Source of the DNA: Trichoplax sp. H2
Lineage: Eukaryota > Placozoa > Uniplacotomia > Trichoplacea
Assembly: GCA_003344405.1 (NCBI GenBank)
Contig: NOWV01000015.1
Location: 124,001 to 188,000, forward strand
Direction: 5' to 3'
DNA length: 64,000 nt
Shown: in pieces, positions 1 through 11,998 of the stretch
Layout of the letters: every line of letters starts with the position of its first letter
How positions within the stretch are numbered: position 1 is the stretch's first letter
Program-made: the position numbers and the translations under genes
Notes under the pieces: model-generated
The model's input: the letters and a program-made list of their open reading frames with translations, nothing else
Database searches by the model: none
What the model was told of the DNA's origin: nothing

Positions 1-3000
1 TTACATATTAGAGTAATTAAGTAATCAGAACAGATCTAAAGTTATTTTTAAATATTGTCTCCAAAGCAAGTTCGCAATATTATCGATTGGCGTTGAAAGA
101 AAATACAATGATGGTCTTGATAGACTATTATACGTTATACTGTACATTTCAAATATTAGAATATTTTACGAATTTTGCTGGGCAACTATTGTATCACTAT
201 AATCGGCAATAGCCAGTCAATATTATTCCATACCAAGGCTAGAAACAAGTAGAAAAATTATCCCGTCGTGAATGAAGTTGCTCTGACAACCCATAGAATC
301 AATTTCAAACATGACCATTCATCAATATTCAAATTTTGACCATTGACGTTGAATTTTTAAATAACGTAAAACTTGCTGTCAATATTATTACAGCGTTCTA
401 ATGTTAAATTAATTTACGATCATCATGATAACAAAAGACGTTAAACATGGATACATGTAAAAGCATAGAATTAACATTGTATAGTAATTATACTATTTAA
501 ACGGTGATAATAGCCAAGAATTGCTTACCTTAGTGGTTGACAGAAAGCTATATGTTGATATGGTTGTTGCTATTAACATCATGTCGGTTCAATGACAGTT
601 TCAATAATCCATTTTATTTGCATAAGAATCGATATCCAGTAGCCCTTTCGTCATTGGATAAGATCTGAATTCATTAATTTTAGCACGTAAAGCTACGAGA
701 TGAAGATAGTTAATTAAGGAGTGGATGATACTATAACACTTAGCAACCAAAATCACAACACCTAGTTTAACAATTGCTCAATTGTGCACCATGACATTGC
801 CAACATGGTTTGTCTTTATTTGACACTCCCTGTATATATAATATAGCCATGTTACGAGAAAAGCTTATTTTTATGCTTAAATATTAATTCTAAATTGTGC
901 AGTACCGGTAATTTGTACTATTAAAATTACTGACAGAGAAGGTTACAAGTTTTTGAAGAAGGAAAGATTATTTTTAACTTAGTAAGTTAAAAGCTTTGAA
1001 AATTTCCCATTTCGTTTGCTTTACACTTAAATAGCGTAATCTTATAAACATGATTTTATTTTCTCTTATAAAAGGACTAGTGCAAAATTTGATCTAAACC
1101 AAGATAGATTAAGAAGAATTAACAATTTTTATCCACAAACAGCCATTGTGATTATTGCTACTTTCTCACAAGGTAAGTTTTCGCTAAACTAATCGAGTAT
1201 ACTTAGAATAATGGACCATCAAGATGACAGGATAACCTGTTGCATTTAGCTTTTGGTCACTGAGAGTATTTAGAGTAAGACAGAATGATATTTTCGTATT
1301 TAAGACGACAAAAAAATCAATACTGCATAGCCTGTTGTATGCTGTGAAATGCATCTTATGAACTTACCTCTCTTACGCTGTGGCGTTTCTTGACGAGATC
1401 TCTTGTCGTACTATCATTTACAGATGATGTTAAAGACGATGTTAATTACAGTGTTTACAACCGCTTTGGGATAATATACTGAAATCATAACAGTAATTAA
1501 TTTTCTTTTATGAATAAAATCCTTAATTTTTCTTTAATAGCCGTCATGCTGTGTATAATCGTTTGCCTTTTACTTTGCTATCGTCATTTATTGCTAGTAA
1601 TATAAGAGCGATCTTATTTCATACATCAGTTATAATTTCAATTTAGCATTTGATCGCTCTGAGGCTCATTATACTGCCTCATGGAATCATCATCACCTTG
1701 CTTTAATTAATAAAGCAGATGAGACTGCTTTTAGAAAGTTAGAATACATCGGAGCCACCAATGATACATTGTCATAATAGCCGTATAGGATATCATTTCT
1801 ATTGGAATGGAGATTTATTATGATTAATTTTATAGTCAATCTTATGTTACTGAATCTAAATTGTACTACGTTTATTAATTTTTAAATCTTTCTGCACCTA
1901 AATTATAATAGTTTAATTTGATTTGTTCCTTGTTTTAAATTGACAAGACTATTTATACATGTAGAGAATAAATTCGAATTGGGAATGTTCAATATAAGTA
2001 CCATCTAATATTATTTAACGTGATTGGGAATATAGTACATTTAAATTTTATCGCTAGGGCCTCTGTTACTGATTCTAAATTATCTTATAACATTTTACCG
2101 ACCTCCGCGGTCAATAACTATATTAAATTTCTCTAGAGAAATTTCATGTAAAGCCATAGCTCTATCTCTTAATGGGGAGACCTACTACGTTAACGGAATA
2201 TTTTGTTCACGACTAATTACGACCGAATTTCTTAATTGGATACATGAAATAACACGATGGCATGTAAATAGTTAATACTAGTCGAATTAGATTTACTTAA
2301 AATAGCTTTATAGGCGTAGAAATGCTAAGCAACGTGCGAAAATGCCAAACGATTAGACTTGCGAAAAGGGAATGAATTCTCAAATGAAATCCGTTATTAA
2401 CACTATTTCGTTACACATATTTAATTGAAGTTACTGAAAAACGTCGCCAATTTAACCTGTGGAGCCCTATAAATAGGTAGTTTTAACTTCCTTAGTATCA
2501 TTCTCTCGATAAATTCAAGTTGGATAAATAATATATGACAGCGTTAAAATAATTTAGTAATCATTACTTCACACGGAAAAAATGACTTTAACATATAAGG
2601 GTTGTATATTGTCTTACCGGTAGCATGAATTAGTAGATTTTTTCTTCTTTATTAACTGTAATATGACATTGGTATAAAAATAATTTCATGTAGCTCTGAA
2701 GCCATTTTGCAGCTATTTCTCTAATGCTCATTAATAACAATAATCATAAAATGTAATTTAATACAAAACAATGTAGCACCTGGCGATGGCCTATGTACAG
2801 ATAATGAAAGGTAGAATGCGGTAATAGAAGAATAATCACCTTTAGAATTTATGTCATGTTTAAGGGTTTTACTGACGAGCTAATTATGCCCTCTTTCAAG
2901 CATTTGACCTTATTCTAACATTCTATTCTTTCCATAACTATTAAAATTCTTTCCTATAAGTGGTAGGAAAAATTTTTAACTTTCGCCAGACCTTAATATT

Positions 3001-4079
3001 GGAAGAAATTAAAAAAAGTTAATCTAAACTAAAGATGACCCCCTAACCCTTTCCCATTGGAATAATAGTTTATAATAATATCATAGATCGACAAATAGAC
3101 AAATCAGTCAGTTATTTCTCTATTAATCTATTATCTTAGCGCTTTTCAATATAGTTATGCAAATTTTGCCTGAATAACTAAGAATCGTAAAGAATGTCTT
3201 AATCAACGTGATTGTATCTAGCAATTTCTCCTTCAGTATCGCTATATAAAACATAAGTCATTCTCTTTGAGAATGCAACGGTCGTTGATGATGATATTTG
3301 CTATTTTTTCTAAAGAATTTCAGTTTATTCATTTTGAAAATATTTCTTAATCCAGCTATGGCGCTGAATCCATAGCAATTGCTATACAGAGTCACTAGCA
3401 ATAATGATCAAGTTGAGACGTAAAATTAACGAATATAGGATATTCCATTTAAATAAGAAATTGTATTAACCTATTACGACTAAGACTGAGTACCATAGTT
3501 GATTGTTGGCATTCTAGAGGGAATAATCAATTTTTAAATCTAAATTGCCATTATTGAACTCTGTTTAGTTATCCTCGTCAGAAACTGAAGTAGTAAGCAT
3601 TTATTATTCAAATTTGAAGCTATCTTTCATTCTCTATGGAAAATGACAGAAACAATTATTAGTTATTTGACCAGAAACAGTCAATACCTTTTCGTGAAGG
3701 TTAAGATCTCGTTAATGAATAATGTTGTTGATGTCATGAATGAACCGAAAAATTTTATACTAATTCTTCACCGACAAATTATCACGTTAATATCCAACAT
3801 ATCCTATATACGTTGACGTTGATAAGTATGGTTGTAATCTAATAAATCATCATAGATTAATAATTTATTTCATTTTATCAGTATGTTGTAGATTGCTAAC
3901 ATGCAGTTAATGTGATTATTAATTTACTCTATCGTCGCCGAAAAATAAACAGGAATAATCCATGTTATACATAGAATAGACTGCCATGAACATTGCTGAA
4001 TAGTTTTAATTTACGATAACTGATGTGTTGTCGACTACCTATTCTTACACAGATAAAGCAAGGCTATCATATCATAAAT

Positions 4080-4830
4080 AAAGATGCAGTAATAATACTT
4101 ATTTTGCCCATACATCAAAACTCAATAATCTTTAATTGAATACGATGATCACTTGAATATAATTGCCGGTTAAAAAACTTAGCGAGAATGGTACTCTGTC
4201 TTATATTACGTCGATAAACATGGCTATCATCGCATAAGTGAACGTAAACGTACGTGTATTAACAGGTTCATTTTGCCAATATATCAGACATTATTAATTT
4301 GCAATTTAATACAATCATCGCTTGAATATATCGCCGCATAAAAATTAGTAGCAACAGTGTATTATCCGATATCCATAAAACAATTTTTATCTTCTCATTA
4401 CTGAATATTATTAGTTTCCTATTTTGTCAACATATCAGATATCGTTAATACGTAATTGTAATTTAATGCGGTCATCGCTTGAATACATATATTGCTGCAT
4501 AAAAATTAGCGGAAATGATTCACTATTTGATGTAGATTAAACAAAGATTATCTTCTCCTACATGAAGGTACATCCATTGTTTCCTCTGCTATCAGTATGC
4601 GTATATCAGATATCATTAATATATAATTATTATTAATATAATCATCGCTTGAATATATTACCCACATAAAAAATTGGCGGAAATAGTTCATTATCTGTTA
4701 TAGATAAAATAAGGTTATCTTCACGTAATGATCATACACTATTAACTTCTTACTTTGCCAGTATCTCAAATATATTGAATCTGCAGCTTAACAATGCAGC
4801 CATCACATTTATTTACTACCCTTAATGACG
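4080..4830. repeat. degenerate tandem repeat, ~165 bp unit
   Basis: A block reading roughly CATCGCTTGAATATAT, then a CCGCATAAAAATTAG-like segment, recurs with its CTTGAAT core at 4152, 4321, 4478 and 4648, and a decayed copy starts near 4801. Each unit also carries a TATCAGATAT-TTAAT block upstream of the core. Spacing alternates about 169, 157, 170 and 158 bases, as if the original unit was a dimer of ~327. Copies are strongly diverged, so the array is old. No coding potential is seen. Confidence 0.75.
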
Positions 4831-4844
4831 ATCGATTAGCAACA

Positions 4845-5048
4845 TTAATAAAATTGTCTAGTGGCCATAGCCAGCGCTATTTGTTTACAGCGACATGATG
4901 ATGCAAATATCACGTGATCCCTAGTTGTGGACATTCCAAATTTTACCAAACTTGGAATTTGAGGTTGCGTAACCATGGAGACCATTTTGCGTTTTGGTTG
5001 TTTCCGCGGATTGCAACCACTTGTAGACATTGCTTGGGAAGATCCCAT
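4845..5048 (-). CDS. possible short ORF, 67 residues, unrecognised
   Basis: An ATG-initiated open frame of 67 codons ends in TAA. The product begins MGSSQAMSTSG, has a short basic patch (RKQPKRK) and contains a CRC tripeptide near the C-terminus. It matches no family I recognise. Local base composition is less AT-rich than the surroundings, the only hint in its favour. There is no signal peptide or membrane segment, and no clear splice site tying it to another exon. It may be a chance ORF. Confidence 0.2.
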   Translation of the reverse strand: MGSSQAMSTSGCNPRKQPKRKMVSMVTQPQIPSLVKFGMSTTRDHVIFASSCRCKQIALAMATRQFY

Positions 5049-5810
5049 GTAGAGACAGCTTAGATTACAATAGTTTGCTTTATTTATGCATTTTTTTCTT
5101 ATTAAAACAGAAGTAAGACACTATTGACTATCGATAATTCGTGCATTACGTCGGAAAGCGTAGCATTAATTAAGTAGATCCATCAAAAGATTTAAGAAAA
5201 TTTTAGTATTGCCATAAATGGATAGGCAGTAGTGTAGAAATAGTAGTTGGTAAATGAAGAAGATAAAAATAGAAAAATAGTAGGATAATATTAGCGTGCG
5301 TCTGTAATGGAATCTTTTACTAGAAAACAAGTTAGAATTAAAAAATTGACTATACCGTAGTTACTAAAGTACAGTACAGTATAAACCTGAAAATGGCGAC
5401 GAAACAGCGGGTTCATATGTAAGTTAATTAATATGTGCTCTTTATTACTACACCTACAGCCGCTGGAACTATTGACATGACATATTAATGATTTTATTAA
5501 TAAAAAATGGTCGTTTAACCAACACAGTTATTGCCATTAGGTCTTGGTTCTAAATCATACCTTAGTAGAGCCAAAAAAGTTTTCTCTGATTGCCATTACT
5601 TTTGTTCATCTCATACTAAATAATGATATAATCTTGAACCAAACAAATCTTACAGGATTAACTTATACTTTTTAATATCCGAATATATTCTTATCGTAGT
5701 TGTAGACTTTCGATATGAAGGTGTAATATAATAGGAGTTTACTAGCCTTTGTAGGCTTCTTATCAGTATCTCTCAATTTTGTCTAACAGCCATATTCTCA
5801 ATATTTATAG

Positions 5811-8800
5811 GAGTAGCCAATTTCCCAAGAATAAAGTCATATATAGTCACTCGAAAAATCAACGCGTCGTCTTCAGTAGGCAAGTGCCAGCTCCTTTTAC
5901 TTTATCGTCCGAGATTAATAGAAGGAGCGCTCTGTCTACAATATCAGGTAAGCGAATAATTAATTATGTAAATATAAATATGCTACCATTTCATCCTTTG
6001 TCAATTCCAGATTCGCTCTCTAGATATTAACGATCTATTTTTCACGGTTTACTTTAGGCTTTGGTAAAAATCGTCCAGTAAAGAAAGGAAAGAATTCAAT
6101 GCAGGGATTTTCCAATATTATAGCTAACTTTGGCAGCCAGAGCAAGGGCAACTTTGTTCAAAGCTATGGCAGCCAACGACCCACAACCAAAAATAAACCA
6201 TCCACTACCAAGTCATCGGTTGCTCTAGTTCCTCCTTTGAGACGATTTATGACAGCCGTTTCAAGTGCTCATTCTACAAAAACCACTAAGTCTGCCATTA
6301 AAAGTGGTCATGCTTCATCAAAATCGAACGCTTCTCGTCAAGATCGTTACAGTACTGGCAAAGATAGCAATAGAAATACAACTGCTGTTAGTCGTGGCAC
6401 TGATGGAATGAAAAGTAATCAATCATCAAGATATAGCCAAGTCAGACCATCGAAAAAGTCAAACGATGCCACAGGAATTCCAATGTATTCAAAGTTACAG
6501 TCTAGACTTCACGATAGTCGTAGGCCAAGATTGCAGCCTATTGCTGAAACTATTAAGCAAAAGCCACGTAGTCGACGTACAACAAGCGAAATTACTCGTG
6601 TTTATTCATTAAGCACGCCATTTAATGGGCCAACAGCAATGAAATCCAATAATGGTCATTTATCAGAACGTCATTCTAGGCCTGATAATGATCGTTATGA
6701 TGCCAATAAATCGGTTAAAAAAGAAGATAAGCCGAAACAACCTATTCCAACATTAAAGTCTCGCTTACCTAAATCCGTATTTTCATCCATGGTCGTTGGT
6801 AGCAACAAATTCGGTCAATCTAATCCTGATGATAATGATGCCAATAAACTTGAATCACAACCGGAAAAGAACAATAAATTCTCCCAAAATGCAAAGAAAT
6901 CTTCAAAGCCTCTACCCTCCTTTGCAAAAAATCGTCGTGCACGTGGTGCTGCAAGTGATTCCGACCTTAGTAAAACCAACAAAAAGCCGACTAAACCATC
7001 CAAGCCCAAATATAAATCCGATTTACATTTGAACTTCTTACCAATCAATCTGTCTTATTACAAAGATTATGGTGTTACTGAACCAAAATCATTGGGTATG
7101 AAGAAATGGGCTTCTGATGAAAAGATTCGTAAATCTCCCTACAAGTTAAATCTTAAAGTCAACCCTGAATCTACATCGAATGGTGGCAAAATTCCTTCTC
7201 CACGCGATGAACGCCGTAAATTATCATCTGAAAATCAAAATCTAGCCATTAGCCCAGCCAATCAGGAACTAATTAAAGGGCTCAATCGAATCTATGGTAA
7301 ATCAGTAAAACAGAACTTATTGCGTGGAAAAATAGCTGAAAAGGTGCGCCATGCACAAGAAGAACAGAAACTCCGTGAAAAAATACAATCCAAGAATGAA
7401 AGGCGCTTATCGAATATAAAAAAGAAGGAAAGGGAGGAAGATATCCGTAACATTAAAGAAAAACATAATAAGGATTTACAAAAGCGCTATGCCAATACAC
7501 ATATGTCGATGAAAGCATTATCTATTGCTGTTATTGCCGGTATGAAACTAAAGCAAGGATGGATGCCGCGAGTGGATGATTCTAAAAAATCGCAACCATT
7601 GTACACAACCACATCGATTAAAAAGCCTAAAAGTGATCAAGATAAGGCTAGTTCTGTTGCAAGTTCCAGAAATTCGATCGCTCTTCCTGCGGAGGAGGGA
7701 CATAAATTTTTACCAGCCTTGGATGTGAAGCATGAAACGCAGCAACCGTTGAGCTATAATCTCAGCAATCGAAATAGCCCCAAGTCTATGTTTAATCTAA
7801 GAGCAGAGGATGATGAGTCGATCTTACCACGACTAAAAACTCCTCCAGATTTTTCAAAATCGCTTGATACCCTGCAAAGAGAGATTGAATTGCCTAAAAC
7901 GCCTGATTTTCTCGATAGACAAACATTACATCTCGATGACGATGATGACGACCAAATTACTAAGAGTGACAATGACAAACATGTCAAATTTAGTGACATG
8001 GACGATAATCCTGTCGTAGGAACGACATCAGGCTACTCGAACCCGCAGTCTCCTATCCTTTCAGGTAAAATAGTGTAGTATGGCCGAAATGATGATTATG
8101 GGCCTCGTAGCTTACAGTGCTTATAATGTTTTGATAACTTATTCAACAGGAAGTTCGAGAGGCAATAGCCCGATACCTAATAATTCTGTTGTGTTGCCTA
8201 AAATCTCATCACGAGGTATGTCTAGACTACGATTCCTACTAGTATTCATTGGAAGTTTTGCAGATGTGCTCCATTTATAATCCCTTTAAAAATTATTGAA
8301 ATATTCATACATATGCTGACCAGTGATAGATATAGATGACAATAAATTAGTAGATATTTATTGCTAGTTTAAAATAGAGGTGAAGAATAAATTACTAGAT
8401 CTTGATTACTGGTCTAAAATAGATGAAAATAAATTATTTTATCTTCATATAGATGAAAAATAAGTTACTACTGTTTCGTTATTTCGTCTTTTTTGTTTTA
8501 ATTGGTGGATTATCTTAATTACAGATAATAGTCCACATGGACCAAGAAGCTCAGCGCCATCTGATGAAGGTAGGAAATTATCGAGCAACGGTGATGATGC
8601 GATAGCTAAGCGATTAGCAGCATTGAGGAAAGGATCCAAAATCGGAAGTGGTGAAAGTAGCCATGATTTATTGAGCTCGCAAAATGGTCTTGAGCAGAGG
8701 CTAAAGGATAATAAATTGATAGATGACGATGCAGATGCCGATAGCAGCAAGGGCAGCTTAACCGAAGTACCAGATATCATACAGCAAAAGTTAAAGGAAC

Positions 8801-9792
8801 TTAAATTAAAGAATCGATTGGATAATCCTGGAGATAATTCATCGGATATCGATCAAGGCGATAGTAGGCGCAATAGCAGTGTATATAGTTTAGGATCACT
8901 AAGGACAAACCAAAGGCCAGGTGCATTAGGCTCTGCTAGTAGTGGTTACGCTAGCGAAGGAATTTCACATTTGCCGTCCACAGCTACTGATCCAATCCGT
9001 GTTTTACCAACTCTGGGTAATGATAGTGACAAAATAAACAATGTAAGTGGAGCAGTTAAAAGCAGTTTACAATCTAGATTAGCTCGACTTCGATCCAATC
9101 TGGATAAGAACAGAGCTGGAAGGCCATACAAGCCTCTTAGTCGTAATAGCAGCTTAAAACAGTTGGCTCTGGCTAATAGCAATGCCCAGCAAGATTCGAC
9201 TGCAACACCAACGAGTTTTAGAGCTGAATCTCAAGTAGATCAAGTTCAATCTGGTATAGCAAATTCCAATAATAATGATGATGACCATGGTGATACGTCA
9301 AAGTCGCCAATTAGCTCGTTTGATTTATTACAAAAATTAAAATCGAACGCTGACAATCATAGTGCAGGCAGCAGACGCAGCAGTTTATTTGATACGGATG
9401 GCGGAGTACAGAAAAAGTTAGAAATACTCAAGAATAATCTAAACGATACTCCTGGATATAATAATTACAAACCTAGTAGTGGCAGTCGTATTGGTAGTAG
9501 ACGCACTAGTTTGTTCGATGAAGAGGAGGATGTTGCTAAGAGATTGAATGATCTACGTAGTAGTTTAAATGATGATAAAGGATTATTTCAATCGTCTTCG
9601 CGTCCCTACACTGGCAGTAACATCGGCAGTAGGCGAGCTAGTTTGTTCGATAATGGTGGAGATATTCAGAATCAATTAGATTCCTTAAGGGATAACGCCA
9701 GTTCTAACCAGGGATTATATAATTCGCAATCACAAGATCTCTTACAACAGAAACTAGCTGAATTACGATCGACAGCAGCGGTCGAAGGGTAA
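5811..9792 (+). CDS. large disordered Ser/Lys-rich protein with RRxSLFD repeats
   Basis: Unrecognised gene. Exons read as 5811-5947 (5' limit uncertain), 6058-8064, 8150-8215 and 8525-9792; each junction has GT-AG borders and a matching phase. No in-frame ATG is visible in the first exon, so translation starts either in an unseen upstream exon or at the ATG at 6099, giving 1099 residues. The product is mostly low-complexity Ser/Lys/Asn-rich sequence. From the 6099 start, a conserved-looking island with a KKWASDEK motif lies near residues 309-356, a highly charged predicted coiled coil near 396-467, and an acidic DDDDDD run close to the end of the big exon. The C-terminal region has three repeats of ~43 residues, each beginning RRxSLFD and followed by a leucine-heptad segment (codons at 9373, 9499 and 9631). 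RRxS is a typical basophilic-kinase or 14-3-3 type site. A scaffold or cytoskeletal role is only a guess. Confidence 0.75.
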
Positions 9793-10987
9793 ACCATGAC
9801 GGCAAAAATAGCCGCAAATAATTAACTTTAATATTTTTTGAATAGAGTATATATATACACGCGTATCCAACCTTAATCCAAGCTGGATTTATTGTACGAA
9901 AATTATGCAATTATGAGCGTTAAAAAACATACTATAAATGTAGTATGTCCTGTGGATAATTGTAATCTTATCTATGATCAGCATTTTACCTATTTAAGAT
10001 GATGCTTGCAAATGAATATGACTATGTCTATTGGAATAATTTTGACACATTATTTTATGTTAATACAAAGATTGTTTAAACAACTGTATAGTACAATGAC
10101 AACTTGACGAAAGAATTCTAAAATTTTTTGATGAAAAAATCAATTTAATATTATTTCCTTTTCTGCAGCCGTAGTTTATATTAATATTGATAAAGCTATC
10201 ATGTTAAGCCTAAGATTATTATCTATTCTCCCTGTATCATATATCACCCATAATTATTGGACGAATAGTTCTATTTTCAGGTAATAACTGATAACAATTT
10301 AATCTTATGAATGGAAAGAACATTTCTATTCAACTCAAATTGACATGGAATAAGGATAATAAAATGAGCTATGATATTACCTTTGATCTGTTAGATTGTG
10401 ATTAACTTGAATGGATTCATGATACGCGAGTATTCATGACTAGTAGGTAGATATAACCGCAGAATAACATGATGATGCTCGGAAAGATTGACACTGATGT
10501 TTATACACATATCCATTAGTCATGAATCGATATAGTAAACTGACTGGTCCATAAGATAGAGATGTATTCCTACCTGATGTCCAGTTTAGCTTAAAATAGG
10601 ACATCCAACACTACTAGCAAATTGCCAGTTGAAAATTCATCGATTCTACGTTGGTAGATGCATAAAACATGGATTATTTATCAGTTTCACTTATATATTT
10701 ATAGTAATCCTATTGACACGGAGGACATCATTGCTACTACTTCTGTATGCGATTTTCAAGTGTTCCAAATCGAAATTTGTAACGTGAAAGTTAAATTAAC
10801 GCGAGGGTCTCAATAAATTACTACCACTTTTGGGGACATGTTAGTCAACACTTTGTTATTGCACTACGCAAAATTGCTGTCATTAGCTGAAATCACTACA
10901 TGAACCAACAGAACTTTTGTATTCGTTTAAAGTTACACAACAGTAAAAGAGGTTAGAACTAGTAGTCCAATCGGAAGATAACAACTC

Positions 10988-11161
10988 ATGTCAAATATCG
11001 TAAGCAGGACCTTACTTATCATTGCTAGTCTATCGCTTTCAATAATATTAATATGTACTCAGATCGACGAAGAAATTCGATCATGGTCAACGTTTGCTAT
11101 GAACTTAGAAATTAGTGTTCACCAGCTAATGGAGGAGCAGTTTCAACGCAATGTTTCGTAA
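10988..11161 (+). CDS. short ORF, 57 residues, signal-anchor-like N-terminus
   Basis: ATG to TAA without interruption. Residues about 7-24 are a hydrophobic run (LLIIASLSLSIILI) suited to a signal peptide or membrane anchor. A charged helix-like tail follows, with QIDEEIRSW and HQLMEEQF. The composition looks more protein-like than neighbouring random frames. A GTAATA that could act as a 5' splice site overlaps the stop codon, so this may be the first exon of a longer gene. Its stop lies five bases before the foldback repeat. No family is recognised and chance is possible. Confidence 0.3.
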   Translation: MSNIVSRTLLIIASLSLSIILICTQIDEEIRSWSTFAMNLEISVHQLMEEQFQRNVS

Positions 11162-11165
11162 TATA

Positions 11166-11352
11166 AGCTTAGCCTAACTAGTCCATCCTTATTGGTGATA
11201 TTATTTTTGCAACTTGCAGCCCCTGCTAAGCTTTATGCAGTAGAATCTCCAAAATGGCTAACATAAACAGTAAGAAGGAAGTAGTCGTCCACTGTCGTAG
11301 CTTGCCTGCAAAAATAATGTTACCAATAACGATGGGCTAGCTAGTGTAAGCT
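11166..11352. repeat. foldback inverted repeat (MITE-like)
   Basis: The arm at about 11166-11217 and the arm at about 11301-11352 are reverse complements over roughly 50 bases with a few mismatches. Both carry a TTATTGGT and an ATTATTTTTGCA block. The spacer is ~85 bases. A partly similar third segment (ACATTATTT-TGC) follows near 11375. The structure could be a small non-autonomous transposon relic or form a long hairpin. No target-site duplication was identified with confidence. Confidence 0.6.
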
Positions 11353-11998
11353 GGTGTTACGATCGCTACTAGGGTGACATTATTTCTGCTAGCAATTTGC
11401 ACCCGCTTAATCCTGGCCTAGTTGGTTAAAACCACTGACAGAGGATCATGTTTGAGTAGTACAACTCTACTAAGAATTTATGGGAATCTCTCGTTGCTAC
11501 CATCGTCGGGTGGGTAGATCTCTTCAATTTCCAGTTAAAATCCCATCAACTGGCGCTCACTGTGGCCATCATTCACGAGTAAAATCGATTGCATCGGAAG
11601 AAATCAGACACCCATAGCAGGACCAGTTGATCTGATTAAGCCAGAATAGTGTTGTTCTACCAAGTTTAACCGTAGTGGTAAAGTCAAGAATCAAGAGTAC
11701 GAGGTACTACTTGCTTACACTAGGTTTGAAGTGGGTGTTGACTGGTGTGGCTGCAATCTCTTAAAGTAGAAGTCAGCAAGATCGAGCAGTATTACTGAAT
11801 AGCCATCTCCGATCCTGTTTATTTACTCAAATATTAGTTGAGGATAGACAATACTACAGTATATACTTTCCAATTGATCTCTATCGTCTGCATTTGATTG
11901 GAACTTGAGACAAGGAAAGATTTGCACGTTATTATTATCGCACAAGAAGGAGCAAGTGATTAAATCAATCAACTATCGTCCTGAAATACATAATTATA

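Larger units (their letters stand above)
1..5754. other. AT-rich stretch without a convincing gene
   Basis: No open frame with protein-like composition and flanking splice sites was found on either strand, apart from one weak short ORF on the minus strand near 5 kb. The stretch contains a degenerate tandem array at about 4.1-4.8 kb and one copy of the recurrent 10-mer CTCCCTGTAT at 826-835. Short coding exons with weak signals could have been missed. Confidence 0.6.
9793..11998. other. intergenic region upstream of SFXN5
   Basis: About 2.2 kb between the disordered-protein gene and SFXN5. It holds a short ORF (10988-11161), a foldback inverted repeat (11166-11352), a small hairpin with GATGTCC and GGACATC arms near 10579-10608, and one CTCCCTGTAT copy at 10228-10237. 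The 10.9-11.8 kb part is less AT-rich than its flanks. The SFXN5 promoter should lie at its right end, but I could not pick out specific elements. Confidence 0.5.
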
